NCBI GenBank assembly: GCA_027314025.1
Contig: DAHVCP010000064.1
Span: forward strand, 108,984 to 172,983
Direction: 5' to 3'
Length of the DNA: 64,000 nt
Source of the DNA: Acidobacteriota bacterium
GTDB taxonomy: Bacteria; Acidobacteriota; Terriglobia; Terriglobales; SCQP01
Made by a program: the position numbers and the translations under genes. A model generated the notes under the pieces. The model was not told the DNA's origin, searched no databases, and was given only the letters and a program-made list of their open reading frames with translations. This document shows, piece by piece, positions 1-7,562 of this stretch (its first letter is position 1; the number at the start of each line of letters is the position of its first letter).

Positions 1-224
1 TCGGCGCCGGCGCGGCAGAGGTCATCGAGGGCAATTTTGGGATAGCACCAGCGCGCGACGGACTGATGAATGCGGTTGCGGACGGCGACGCGGCCGGTGG
101 CGGGAACTTGGCGGCGCTGACGGCGGGGCGGCTGGGCGTCCAGGGCGTCCAGTTCTAGGGCGGGCAAGGCGGCGGCGCCGGCCAGGGCGGAGCCGAGCCA
201 CTTGCGGCGGCTCACTTTGCTCAT
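1..224 (-). CDS. Hydroxypyruvate isomerase-like TIM-barrel protein, 5' part only
   Basis: This is the N-terminal 74 codons of a gene that runs off the left edge. It starts at the ATG whose complement is at 222-224. The N-terminus carries a twin-arginine-like signal (SRRKWLG followed by an Ala/Leu-rich stretch ending near PALE), so export by Tat is likely. After it comes a segment reading RIHQSVARWCYPKIALDDLCR, close to the opening of the exported hydroxypyruvate-isomerase-like (Hyi, xylose-isomerase-like TIM barrel) proteins common in Acidobacteriota. The catalytic part lies outside the window, so the substrate cannot be judged. The family call rests on the N-terminal motif only. Confidence 0.65.
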   Translation of the reverse strand, partial: MSKVSRRKWLGSALAGAAALPALELDALDAQPPRRQRRQVPATGRVAVRNRIHQSVARWCYPKIALDDLCRAGA

Positions 225-391
225 GGCGCTCAGAGTACAACTTTTGGCCGGGTTGGAGGGCCGCGGAACGGATGCGCCCATCGGTGGGTGGATCCGTGAA
301 GGTGCGCGCAGCGGGCACGCGATCAGCCAGGAAGCCATGTATCTAGGGAACCGCTGCCTGCTGCGGAACGTCTGACCCCCAAGGTGTCTGT

Positions 392-709
392 ATGCCGTTA
401 GCGATCATCCGCAACTCCACGAGCCGCTGGCGCCGCCGGCTGGCGCTGGCAGCGGCGGTGCTGGTGTTCGCGATTACGGCGCACCAGGCGATTCACAGCA
501 CGCTGGATATCGGCACCGATCCCGCGACCCCGTGTTTCTTCTGCCACGTCAGCCGCACCGCCGCGCCGATGCCGATTACGGTAGCGCGGCTGCCCTATTT
601 TTCCCGCGTCGGCGAGGTGGCCGCGGCAGCGCCGGTGTGGCGCGCGCAGACGACGGTCTGCCACCGGCTGACCATACGGCCCCCGCCCAGCATTCTTCTC
701 CCCGCCTAG
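392..709 (+). CDS. Small membrane protein with HxxxH and CxxC motifs
   Basis: A 105-residue protein with a basic N-terminus, one membrane segment at about residues 17-33, then a HQAIH motif, CFFCH at about 48-52 and a proline-rich end (RPPPSILLPA). The layout (membrane segment, paired His, CxxC, short Pro-rich tail) resembles the small DUF2946-like proteins found beside TonB-dependent receptors and metal or corrinoid uptake genes. A metal-related role is an inference. It lies 296 bases upstream of a TonB receptor on the same strand. The start is the ATG at 392; no strong ribosome site is visible. Overlapping frames in this GC-rich stretch are also open, so reality of the gene is likely but not certain. 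Confidence 0.5.
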   Translation: MPLAIIRNSTSRWRRRLALAAAVLVFAITAHQAIHSTLDIGTDPATPCFFCHVSRTAAPMPITVARLPYFSRVGEVAAAAPVWRAQTTVCHRLTIRPPPSILLPA

Positions 710-799
710 CGGTTTTCCCTACCAACCGAACCGCCGCCGCGCCTGACGGCGCGCCCTATGCGCGCACCGTCGCGCGTGCAGGCCCGTTCGCGGCAACTT

Positions 800-935
800 G
801 GATATGCCCCAAGCATTGCCGGGCTCCCGTTGTCGGCCGTTAAAGCCCGGCCGCAGCCCCGCTGTGCGGAGCGTCCAGGAACCGGCGGCCGAGCCATACT
901 CCGGCGATCCGGGTGCGCTTGCATCCGCGCCGTGG
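800..935 (+). promoter_or_regulatory. Possible diverged cobalamin riboswitch upstream of the TonB receptor
   Basis: The leader contains, in order, TTAAAGCCCGG (839-850), GCAGCCCCGCTGTG (853-866), GGAGCG and GAGCCATACTCCGGCG (891-906). These resemble the order of conserved cobalamin-riboswitch blocks (AAGCCCGGTG, CCCGCCACTGTG, AGCCAGACxCCGGC), and cobalamin switches often sit ahead of TonB receptors. Several consensus bases differ (CCGCTGTG for CCACTGTG, CCATAC for CCAGAC) and the 5' P1/P2 part is not clear. This was judged by eye only; a covariance-model search would decide it. Confidence 0.35.
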
Positions 936-1005
936 AGCGCACCATCTGCGCATTTCGCCGGCGCGCTGCAGCGCCCCGGCGCCGAGGGAAGAGGAGATCT
1001 TGGCC

Positions 1006-3798
1006 ATGAAGCGTGCTCGCTCTGCCATTTCGATTTGCGCTTTGGCGTCGGCCGCCGGACTGGCGGCGCTGGCGCTGCTGCTGTTTCCCGCGCGGCTGTG
1101 CGCGCAAGCCACCTCGACCACGGTGCAAGGCGTGGTCGAGGACCCGTCCGGCGCGGTCATCGCCGGAGCGCGGGTGCACATTGCAAACTTGACCAGCGGC
1201 TTTTCGCTGACCGCGGTGACCGGAAAAGACGGCCGGTTCCGATTCGACAACGTGCCTCTAGATCAATATCAGATCACGGTCGCGGCGCCGGGCTTCGCCA
1301 CGACCACCGCCGCAGCCACGGCGAACTCCGCGTTGGCGGTGAATTTGACGGTGCGGCTGCCACTGCCTGCGGCGAAGAGCACGGTAACGGTCGAGGCGGT
1401 GACGCCGAACGCGATCGAAAACACGGCCACCACGCATTTCGACGTCAGCCGCAAACTCTTCAGCAAGATCCCGCTGGAGAGCGCATCGTCGTCGCTGAGC
1501 TCCCTGGTGACGCTGGCGGCGCCGGGGGTGACGGCGGACTCCAACGGGCTATTCCACGGCATGGGCGACCATGCGGACAATTCGTTTTCCATCGACGGCC
1601 AGCCGGTGACCGACCAGCAAAGCAAGGTCTTCTCCAATGAGCTGCCGGTGCAGGCGGTGCAGACGCTGAAGGTGATCGAGGGAGCGCCGCCGGCGCAGTA
1701 CGGGGATAAGACCAGCCTGGTGATCGTGGCCACCACGCGCTCCGGCGAGGGCGACACCAAGCCGCATGGCGATGCGTCCGTGTCCTATGGCAGTTTCGGC
1801 ACCAGCACGACCAGCTTCGACCTAGGCTACGGCGGGCAGACCTGGGGCAACTTTCTTTCCGCCAGCGGGCTGAACACCTCCCGCTTCCTCGATCCGCCGC
1901 AGTTCACCGCGTTGCACGACAACGGCAACGAGGAGAACCTGTTCGACCGGGTGGATTTCCAAAGCTCCAACAGCAACCTGTACCACCTGGACATGGAATA
2001 TACGCGCAGCTGGTTCCAAACGCCGAATGCGATCGACAACCTGCATCTGGGCATCAACGGTCCCAACGGCCTGCCGCTCGGGCCGACGAACCAGCGTTCC
2101 ATGATTCAGACGGTCAACTTTGCTCCTAGCTGGACGCACATCATCAGCAGTGACCAGCTCTTCGAGTTGCAAGCCTGGTTCCGGCGGGACGGCTACCATT
2201 ACTATCCCAGCCCGAACCCACTGGCGGATTTGAACGCGCCAAGCCTGCAGCGGGAAACGGTGGGGCAGTACCGGACGCTGGCCAATCTAGGCGGGCATTT
2301 GAACTGGTCCTACAGCCGCGGCGCGCAGACCATTCTGGCCGGGGTGATGGTGGAGCAGACGTTTCTGAATGAGCAAGACCGGCTGGGCATCGTGGATGCC
2401 ACCTATAATGCCCCCTGCCTGACGGCGAGCACCGCCAGCGATCCCAACACGCCGGTGGACGGATTCACCAGCCCCGGGCAATGCGCGGCGGCGGGCGATC
2501 AGCCCAACCTCGCCGGCAACCCGAACGCGCCGGGCTCGGCGCTGTACCCGTACTTCAATCCGGCCCTGCTGCCCTACGATCTGACCCGCGGAGGAAGCTT
2601 GTATCCGTTCAACGGGACGGCGGACATCAAGGAGGAGGCGCTGTATTTCGAGGACGATGTGCACCTGGGCAACTGGACCGCCAATCTGGGCTTGCGGCAG
2701 GATTTCTACAACGGCCTGACGAGCGCCACGCAGACCGAGCCCCGGCTGGGGGTCGCCTATCACTTCGCCACCGGCACGGTGCTTAGCGGCGCGTATGCGC
2801 GAACGCTGGAGACGCCCTTCAATGAGAACTTGGTGCTCTCCAGCGCGGGCTGCGCCTCGCCGGTGCTGAACCCTATGCTGGGCTGCGTGTCGAACCAGCT
2901 GAGCGCGGTGTTGCCGGGCTATCGCAACAGTTTTTACCTGGGGCTGCAGCAGCAGTTCGGGAGCTGGGTGGTGTTCAACGGCGAATACCAGGCCAGTTAC
3001 ACGCGCAACGCCTACGACTTCAGCGTGCTGGGAGACACGCCGATCACGTTCCCGATCGCTTGGGCTAAATCCAAGACGCCGGGGTTCGTGGGGCGGTTCA
3101 CGCTGCTGCCACATCACGGCGTCACGGGCTTCTTTGACTTTTCCCACATCGCCGCGCGCTTCTTCACGCCGCAGGTGGCCGGGGCGGGGCAAAATCCGGC
3201 GGCGCCCAGCGGGGTATTCCGCATTGACCACGACGAGGCGTTCAACTCCACCACCCACTTGCAGTACGAACTGCCCGGAGGGGAATGGGCCGGCTTCAAT
3301 TGGCGCTTCGACAGCGGCTTGGTGGCGGGCGCGGCGCCCTGCTACGGAACCAAGGCGTTCAACGATTGTTTGGGCTCGGTGCTGGTCAACGGCGTGCCGA
3401 GCGTTTCGATGATTGTTCCCAACGCCGGCGGCATTCCCATGACCGCCGATCAGGAATATGAAGGCGGCTTTTATTGCGGCACGCAGTACGCCTCGCCGAC
3501 GCAGGCGCTGCCCGGGACCTGCCCAGTTGCGGAGTTTGGCTCGACGTTGATTTCGCTTCCCGCGCCAAATACCGAAAACGACGACTTCAATCCGCCGCGG
3601 ATCGCCCCGAGGAGCTTGTTCGACATGGCGGTTGGCGACGACCGGTTATTTCCCGCCGAAGGGCATCATTGGAGCTTGACGGCAACGGTGGTCAATTTGA
3701 CCAACAAGGTCGCGCTGTACAACTTTCTGTCCACTTTCAGCGGAACGCACTACGTCACTCCACGGGCGTACACGCTGAAGCTGGCTTATCACTTTTAG
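1006..3798 (+). CDS. TonB-dependent receptor with carboxypeptidase-regulatory-like domain (Oar-like)
   Basis: A 930-residue outer membrane protein. The ATG at 1006 is preceded by GAGGAG and opens a clean signal peptide ending near LCAQA (residue 35); longer upstream open frame is ignored. Residues about 39-120 form a carboxypeptidase-regulatory-like beta-sandwich (GVVEDPSGAVIAGARV, GKDGRFRFDNVP), followed by a plug domain to about residue 240 and a long beta barrel rich in alternating aromatic strands. The protein ends in LAYHF, with the terminal Phe typical of barrel assembly. This architecture is the Oar-like/TonB receptor type expanded in Acidobacteriota. The substrate is unknown; the possible cobalamin switch and the small His/Cys protein upstream hint at corrinoid or metal uptake, which is inference. 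Confidence 0.93.
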   Translation: MKRARSAISICALASAAGLAALALLLFPARLCAQATSTTVQGVVEDPSGAVIAGARVHIANLTSGFSLTAVTGKDGRFRFDNVPLDQYQITVAAPGFATTTAAATANSALAVNLTVRLPLPAAKSTVTVEAVTPNAIENTATTHFDVSRKLFSKIPLESASSSLSSLVTLAAPGVTADSNGLFHGMGDHADNSFSIDGQPVTDQQSKVFSNELPVQAVQTLKVIEGAPPAQYGDKTSLVIVATTRSGEGDTKPHGDASVSYGSFGTSTTSFDLGYGGQTWGNFLSASGLNTSRFLDPPQFTALHDNGNEENLFDRVDFQSSNSNLYHLDMEYTRSWFQTPNAIDNLHLGINGPNGLPLGPTNQRSMIQTVNFAPSWTHIISSDQLFELQAWFRRDGYHYYPSPNPLADLNAPSLQRETVGQYRTLANLGGHLNWSYSRGAQTILAGVMVEQTFLNEQDRLGIVDATYNAPCLTASTASDPNTPVDGFTSPGQCAAAGDQPNLAGNPNAPGSALYPYFNPALLPYDLTRGGSLYPFNGTADIKEEALYFEDDVHLGNWTANLGLRQDFYNGLTSATQTEPRLGVAYHFATGTVLSGAYARTLETPFNENLVLSSAGCASPVLNPMLGCVSNQLSAVLPGYRNSFYLGLQQQFGSWVVFNGEYQASYTRNAYDFSVLGDTPITFPIAWAKSKTPGFVGRFTLLPHHGVTGFFDFSHIAARFFTPQVAGAGQNPAAPSGVFRIDHDEAFNSTTHLQYELPGGEWAGFNWRFDSGLVAGAAPCYGTKAFNDCLGSVLVNGVPSVSMIVPNAGGIPMTADQEYEGGFYCGTQYASPTQALPGTCPVAEFGSTLISLPAPNTENDDFNPPRIAPRSLFDMAVGDDRLFPAEGHHWSLTATVVNLTNKVALYNFLSTFSGTHYVTPRAYTLKLAYHF

Positions 3799-3904
3799 GG
3801 CCTCGGCTGGGCGGCGCCGGCCAGAGCCAGCCACCGGGGCGGCTCAGGTTGCTCTTGGCGGAAGGGGCGCCGGCATGCCGCCGGCTTCCGCGCCCGGAGG
3901 TGCG

Positions 3905-4165
3905 CTAGGCGGCGAGGCGGCCGAGCGCGTGGCCGGTCTTGGCCACCGCTTTGCCGATGGCGGAGCCGGCTTTGCCCATGGCCCGCGGCCAGCGGCGGAA
4001 GGTCCGGCCGGTGCGGCGGGGATAAGCGAGGACCAACAAGCCGAGGGCTTCCATTTGTAGGTAGAACGCCAAGCGGCGATGGCCCATGCGGCGGAGGACA
4101 ATGCTGGAAGCTACGGCGTGGGCGACGTTGCCCAAAACGATCGCGTCTTTTCGAGCGCACGGCAT
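3905..4165 (-). CDS. Hypothetical small protein
   Basis: An 86-residue frame with an N-terminal cytoplasm-like start, a moderately hydrophobic middle (LAFYLQMEALGLLVLAY, about 32-48) and a basic, Ala/Gly-rich amphipathic C-terminus (AMGKAGSAIGKAVAKTGHALG). The composition looks like a small membrane-associated protein, and it is the most protein-like frame in this gap. Two other frames are also open here, so it could be chance. I recognise no family. Confidence 0.35.
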   Translation of the reverse strand: MPCARKDAIVLGNVAHAVASSIVLRRMGHRRLAFYLQMEALGLLVLAYPRRTGRTFRRWPRAMGKAGSAIGKAVAKTGHALGRLAA

Positions 4166-4422
4166 TCCCGTTTGGAGACGACGGCGGGCCGGGCCGTTGC
4201 CCTACGGCGCCCGGCGGATCGGGCCGAAGTGAGTAAAAATTGCCACGCCGCGCCCCCCGACCGCCGCCCGCGCCCCCGCGGCGCTGCGCATAATTGAGCA
4301 TAACCCTCGGCGAACCGGCACGTTGCAGGCGGCGGGGAGGGCCGGCGTGGCTGGTTGCAGAATTGCATGCTGGCGAATGGCAGGAGTTTCGCCGACTACG
4401 GTTGTTACCGGAGACGCCACTA

Positions 4423-4800
4423 ATGACCACACCATTTCGCCTTCGTCCCGCGATGTTGGCTCCCGTGCTGCTTGTCGCCCTGGTGCTGCCGCTGTTGGCG
4501 CACAACCGGCCGTTTCACCGCGGCCACGTCTTGCGCATGCGGGCCGACCGCTGCGGCTACAAGAACGGGCACAAGAGCAAGATGATGTTGTGCCGGGATT
4601 ACACGCTTCGCGCCGGCGACGTGCTCTATACCATCCGCCCCAAGGACCGGCACGCCCGGCTGCTGCCGCTGGATCAGCCGGTGTTCTACCGCTTGGACAA
4701 ATACCGGATGAAAGTGGAGTTCGCCGACCGCAAGCACAAGAAGACCTATTTGATATTGGGCGAGCGGCCGGCCGGCCCGTCGCCGTGTAATGGCAAGTAG
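4423..4800 (+). CDS. Small secreted hypothetical protein
   Basis: A 125-residue protein starting at ATG 4423, where an N-terminal signal peptide begins (LAPVLLVALVLPLLA, cut near residue 26). The mature part is small, basic and beta-rich, with YTLRAGDVLYTIRPKD, LPLDQPVFYRLDKYRMKVEF and KKTYLILGER, the kind of small exported protein seen in many Acidobacteriota. Two cysteines (CGY and CRDY) could form a disulphide. A longer frame opens at 4294, but its added residues are not protein-like. Function unknown. Confidence 0.6.
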   Translation: MTTPFRLRPAMLAPVLLVALVLPLLAHNRPFHRGHVLRMRADRCGYKNGHKSKMMLCRDYTLRAGDVLYTIRPKDRHARLLPLDQPVFYRLDKYRMKVEFADRKHKKTYLILGERPAGPSPCNGK

Positions 4801-5301
4801 CCCGACGGTGCGACGAGGCCCGACGGCTCAGCCGCCGGACATCCGGGCGCTTCCGCTGGCCGCCGCTGCTGGGCGACGGCCGGGCGCCGAGGGCGGCCTG
4901 CGTTGCGGACCTCTTTCAGCAGCCGCCGCAGCCCGCGAGTTCGCCGCAGGCGCCGGGCGATGCCAAGACCGAGCGGGAGGCCGCGGCGGAGCGCCAAGAG
5001 ACGAGCGCAGGCGGAAGGAAGCCCGCGGAATTCCGCGGGCGACCCCTGCCCGGCCAGCGACGCCCGAGCCGGGCAAGCGCAGCGGAGCGGAGCGCCACGC
5101 AAAATGGCGAGCACGGCGAGGCGGGGCGGAGCGAGGGCCCGCAGCGTACACGGATGTACGTGAGGAGCCGGAGCCCGAGCCACGCGCAGCGTGGCGCCTC
5201 GAACTGCCCTACGGGCCCCCGAAGCCGTCCGCGGCTTCGGGGTGGAACGACGCCATGTGACGCTTATCGCCCCGCCCGCTCCGCCGCGTTATGCTGGCCG
5301 C
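4801..5301. repeat. Gene-free gap packed with perfect hairpins
   Basis: About 500 bases without a convincing gene. It contains a perfect 20-base palindrome (5021-5040, GCCCGCGGAA and its complement) and an 8-bp stem (5047-5054 with 5068-5075). It also contains a 6-bp stem CGTACA/TGTACG (5145-5160), a 7-bp stem GCCACGC/GCGTGGC (5179-5195), and an 11-bp perfect stem CCCCGAAGCCG with a TCCG (UNCG-type) loop (5217-5242). The density suggests a structured RNA, a nest of repeat units or terminators between 4800 and the DUF1232 gene. No T-run follows the last hairpin, so it is not a classical terminator. Confidence 0.5.
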
Positions 5302-5640
5302 ATGGGCGCGGGCGCCAAGCCGGAACGTCCCTGGACGCGGCTATGGCGGCGGCTGCGGCGGGAACTTGCGGTGTATCGCTTGGCGCTGGCCGACCCGCGC
5401 ACGCCGCGGGCGGCGAAGTGGCTGCTGCGCTTCGTCTTGGTTTACCTGCTCAGCCCGCTGGATCTGATTCCCGACGCGATTCCCATCCTCGGCTTTTTGG
5501 ACGACGCCGTTCTGCTGCCCGGACTGTTGCTGTTGGCGCGGCGGCTGATTCCGGCGGAGGTGCTGGCCGATTGCCGGGCGCGGGCCGCGGCGGCGGAGGC
5601 GGCGCGCGCCGATCCGGCTGGGGATCTATCGCGGCGATGA
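5302..5640 (+). CDS. DUF1232 (YkvA-like) membrane protein
   Basis: A 112-residue protein from ATG 5302. The core WLLRFVLVYLLSPLDLIPDAIPILGFLDDAVLL (about residues 38-70) contains the DUF1232 hallmark SPxDLIPDxIPxLGxxDD. Family members are small membrane-associated proteins of unknown role. The C-terminus is Ala/Arg-rich and probably cytoplasmic. It sits 56 bases upstream of a toxin-antitoxin pair and does not look co-functional with it. Earlier in-frame starts (5191) run through the hairpin region and are less likely. Confidence 0.85.
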   Translation: MGAGAKPERPWTRLWRRLRRELAVYRLALADPRTPRAAKWLLRFVLVYLLSPLDLIPDAIPILGFLDDAVLLPGLLLLARRLIPAEVLADCRARAAAAEAARADPAGDLSRR

Positions 5641-5670
5641 AATCGGCCGGAGGCCCCGGGGCTTCCGGGC

Positions 5671-5697
5671 TGCATCGGATGTATGATGTTTGATGCA
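5671..5697. promoter_or_regulatory. Inverted repeat overlapping the vapB start, candidate operator
   Basis: TGCATC (5671-5676) and GATGCA (5692-5697) are exact inverted arms 15 bases apart; the second ends on the A of the vapB ATG. VapB-type antitoxins usually bind such palindromes with their toxin to repress their own operon. The site is where such an operator should be. No Shine-Dalgarno is visible, so translation may be leaderless or weak. Confidence 0.4.
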
Positions 5698-5927
5698 TGC
5701 GCACCACCCTGGCCATTGACGACGACGTGTTGCAGGCGGCCAAGGAAATGGCCCGGCTGCAAGGGAAAACCACCGGGGAGATGATCTCCACCCTGGCGCG
5801 GCGGGCGCTGCAACCCGCGCCGGGGCGCCGCCGGACGCGCAACGGCGTGCCCTTGCTGCCGGCGCGGCCGGGCGGGCGGAGGGTCACCTCGGAGCTGGTC
5901 CAGGAGCTGCGCGAGGACCTCTCCTGA
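5697..5927 (+). CDS. vapB: VapB-type antitoxin (ribbon-helix-helix)
   Basis: A 76-residue protein beginning MRTTLAIDDDVLQAAKEMAR, the usual ribbon-helix-helix opening of VapB antitoxins (beta strand, then a helix with A..LA). KTTGEMISTLARRAL forms the second helix. The C-terminal part (NGVPLLPARPGGRRVTSELVQEL) matches the toxin-neutralising tail of this group. Its TGA is directly followed by the GTG of the toxin gene. It binds and inhibits VapC and probably represses the operon through the inverted repeat at its start. Confidence 0.85.
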   Translation: MRTTLAIDDDVLQAAKEMARLQGKTTGEMISTLARRALQPAPGRRRTRNGVPLLPARPGGRRVTSELVQELREDLS

Positions 5928-6359
5928 GTGGCGTTTCTCTTGGACATCAATGTTCTGATCGCGCTGATGGACCCGGCGCACATTCTGCACGAGCGGGCGC
6001 ATCGCTGGTTTTCGGCCGCTGGCAGGCGCGCCTGGGCAAGCTGCCCGATCACGGAGAACGGCGTACTGCGCATCGTCGGCCATGCACGCTACCCGAACAC
6101 TCCGGGGTCGCCGGCGGCGGTGGCGCCGTTGCTGGCGGAGCTGCTCGCCTTGCGCGGCCACGAATTCTGGCCGGACGACATTTCCCTGCTGGACCGGCGG
6201 TGGGTGCGCGGCGAGAGCCTGCTGCGGTCGGCGCAGGTTACCGATACCTACCTTCTGGCGCTGGCGCGGAAGCACCGCGGCGCGTTGGCCAGCTTCGATG
6301 CGCATATCGCCGCGGACGGCGTAGCCGCCGGCGCGGCGGCGCTGCACCCCATTCCGTAG
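5928..6359 (+). CDS. vapC: VapC-type PIN-domain ribonuclease toxin
   Basis: A 143-residue PIN protein starting at GTG 5928, immediately after the antitoxin stop, so translation is coupled. The four acidic PIN residues are present: D6 (LLDINVL), E43 (TENGVLRI), D106 (VTDTYLLALA) and D124 (ASFDAHI). This set coordinates magnesium for RNA cleavage, so the toxin looks intact. VapC enzymes typically cut initiator tRNA or 23S rRNA; the target here is unknown. The pair forms a complete type II toxin-antitoxin module. Confidence 0.9.
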   Translation: MAFLLDINVLIALMDPAHILHERAHRWFSAAGRRAWASCPITENGVLRIVGHARYPNTPGSPAAVAPLLAELLALRGHEFWPDDISLLDRRWVRGESLLRSAQVTDTYLLALARKHRGALASFDAHIAADGVAAGAAALHPIP

Positions 6360-6430
6360 GCACGGGCCGCCAGCCCTCGGCGCGAGTTTATTCCTGGCGA
6401 AGAATCGCGGTGGGTTCGGCGCGGGCGGCG

Positions 6431-7432
6431 TTAGCCGGCGTGGGCGAGCAGGGCGGTTTCCATGTTTTCGCCGAGTGGATGCTCCTCGATGGTTGCGAAT
6501 CCGGCTGAGGAAAACATGGCGTGAAGCTCGGCGAAGGTGTAGGCATCGCCGGCTGGGGTGTTGGCCAGCATCGTAAGGCTGAATGCCGCGGCCGGCGGCG
6601 GGGAGACGCGGTCGGGGTTGGGGACGAACTCCAGGGTGACGACGCGGCCGCCGGGCGCCAGCGCGGCGCGGATGCGGCGCAGCAGCGCGACGTTGGTGGC
6701 GGCGTCGAAGTGGTGCAGAAAGTTTGTCAGCAGGATCAGTTCGTAGTTCTCGCCCAGGGCGATTTGCATGGCGTCGCCGGGCATCAGGTGGTAACGGGCG
6801 GCCAGGCCGGCGCGGGCGGCGTTTTCCTTCGCCACTTCCAAGACCGGCGCGGCGTCCAGGGCGAAAACCTCGGCCGATCGAGAGCGGCGGGCGAAGGCCA
6901 GGCCGAATAGGCCGTGGCCGGCGGCGATGTCCAAAATGCGGCCCTGCACCGGGCCGAAGCGCTCGGCCAGCAATTCCGCGGGGCGGGCCATGTACGCCGC
7001 CATGGCGCGGGCGAAGGTGACCCAGCCGGGGAAGTCGGCGATGGGCTGGGGCTCTGGGTTGCCGCCGGCGCGGACGGCGGCGGTCAGATTGGTTATGCGG
7101 CGCTGCTGCTCCGGGCCGAGCAGAAACTCCGCCACCGAGCCGAGATAGGCGGGCGAGCGGCGGTCAAGATACATCGCCGTGTCCGGCGTTTGGGCGTAGC
7201 GGTTGCCGGATTTGGTCAGCAGGCCGGCGACGGCCAGAAAGTCGCAGAGAATGCGGGCGCCACGCTCGGCGATGGCTAGCTTTTGCGCCAATTCGGCGGC
7301 GGTGGCGGCGCCGGCGCCGATGGCGGAGAACAGATCCAGTTCGATGGCCGTCTTCAGCGCGAAGGCGCGCTGACAGCCGGACAGGGTTTGCTGAATCAGC
7401 GCGGGCGAGGGCGGCTGGGTGGCGGATTGCAT
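6431..7432 (-). CDS. SAM-dependent methyltransferase with winged-helix dimerisation domain
   Basis: A 333-residue protein. Residues about 12-95 form the winged-helix dimerisation domain found in small-molecule O-methyltransferases (AFALKTAIELDLFSAI, GARILCDFLAVAGLL). The Rossmann SAM site is at 166-175 (ILDIAAGHG), with D193 as the acidic residue at the end of strand 2, and NFLHHF at 237-242 carries the His pair often used as catalytic base. It resembles the acetylserotonin O-methyltransferase/hydroxyneurosporene-type superfamily. The acceptor cannot be told from sequence. It is transcribed away from the AAA/subtilisin pair across a 130-base divergent gap. Confidence 0.85.
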   Translation of the reverse strand: MQSATQPPSPALIQQTLSGCQRAFALKTAIELDLFSAIGAGAATAAELAQKLAIAERGARILCDFLAVAGLLTKSGNRYAQTPDTAMYLDRRSPAYLGSVAEFLLGPEQQRRITNLTAAVRAGGNPEPQPIADFPGWVTFARAMAAYMARPAELLAERFGPVQGRILDIAAGHGLFGLAFARRSRSAEVFALDAAPVLEVAKENAARAGLAARYHLMPGDAMQIALGENYELILLTNFLHHFDAATNVALLRRIRAALAPGGRVVTLEFVPNPDRVSPPPAAAFSLTMLANTPAGDAYTFAELHAMFSSAGFATIEEHPLGENMETALLAHAG

Positions 7433-7562
7433 GGATTCCCGTGAAATAGGACGGGCCCACCCAGCATAGCGGTTTACGGCGGCGGCGTGTCACCGGAAGG
7501 GAAACGCCAGCCCCGTGCCGCCGCTGGTATCCCAGCGCGCACCGTGCCATGCTGGGCATGCC

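Noticed and set aside
3795..4505. 236-codon minus-strand frame
   Set aside because: Arg/Pro/Gly-biased translation crossing a real small gene and the gap; no motif.
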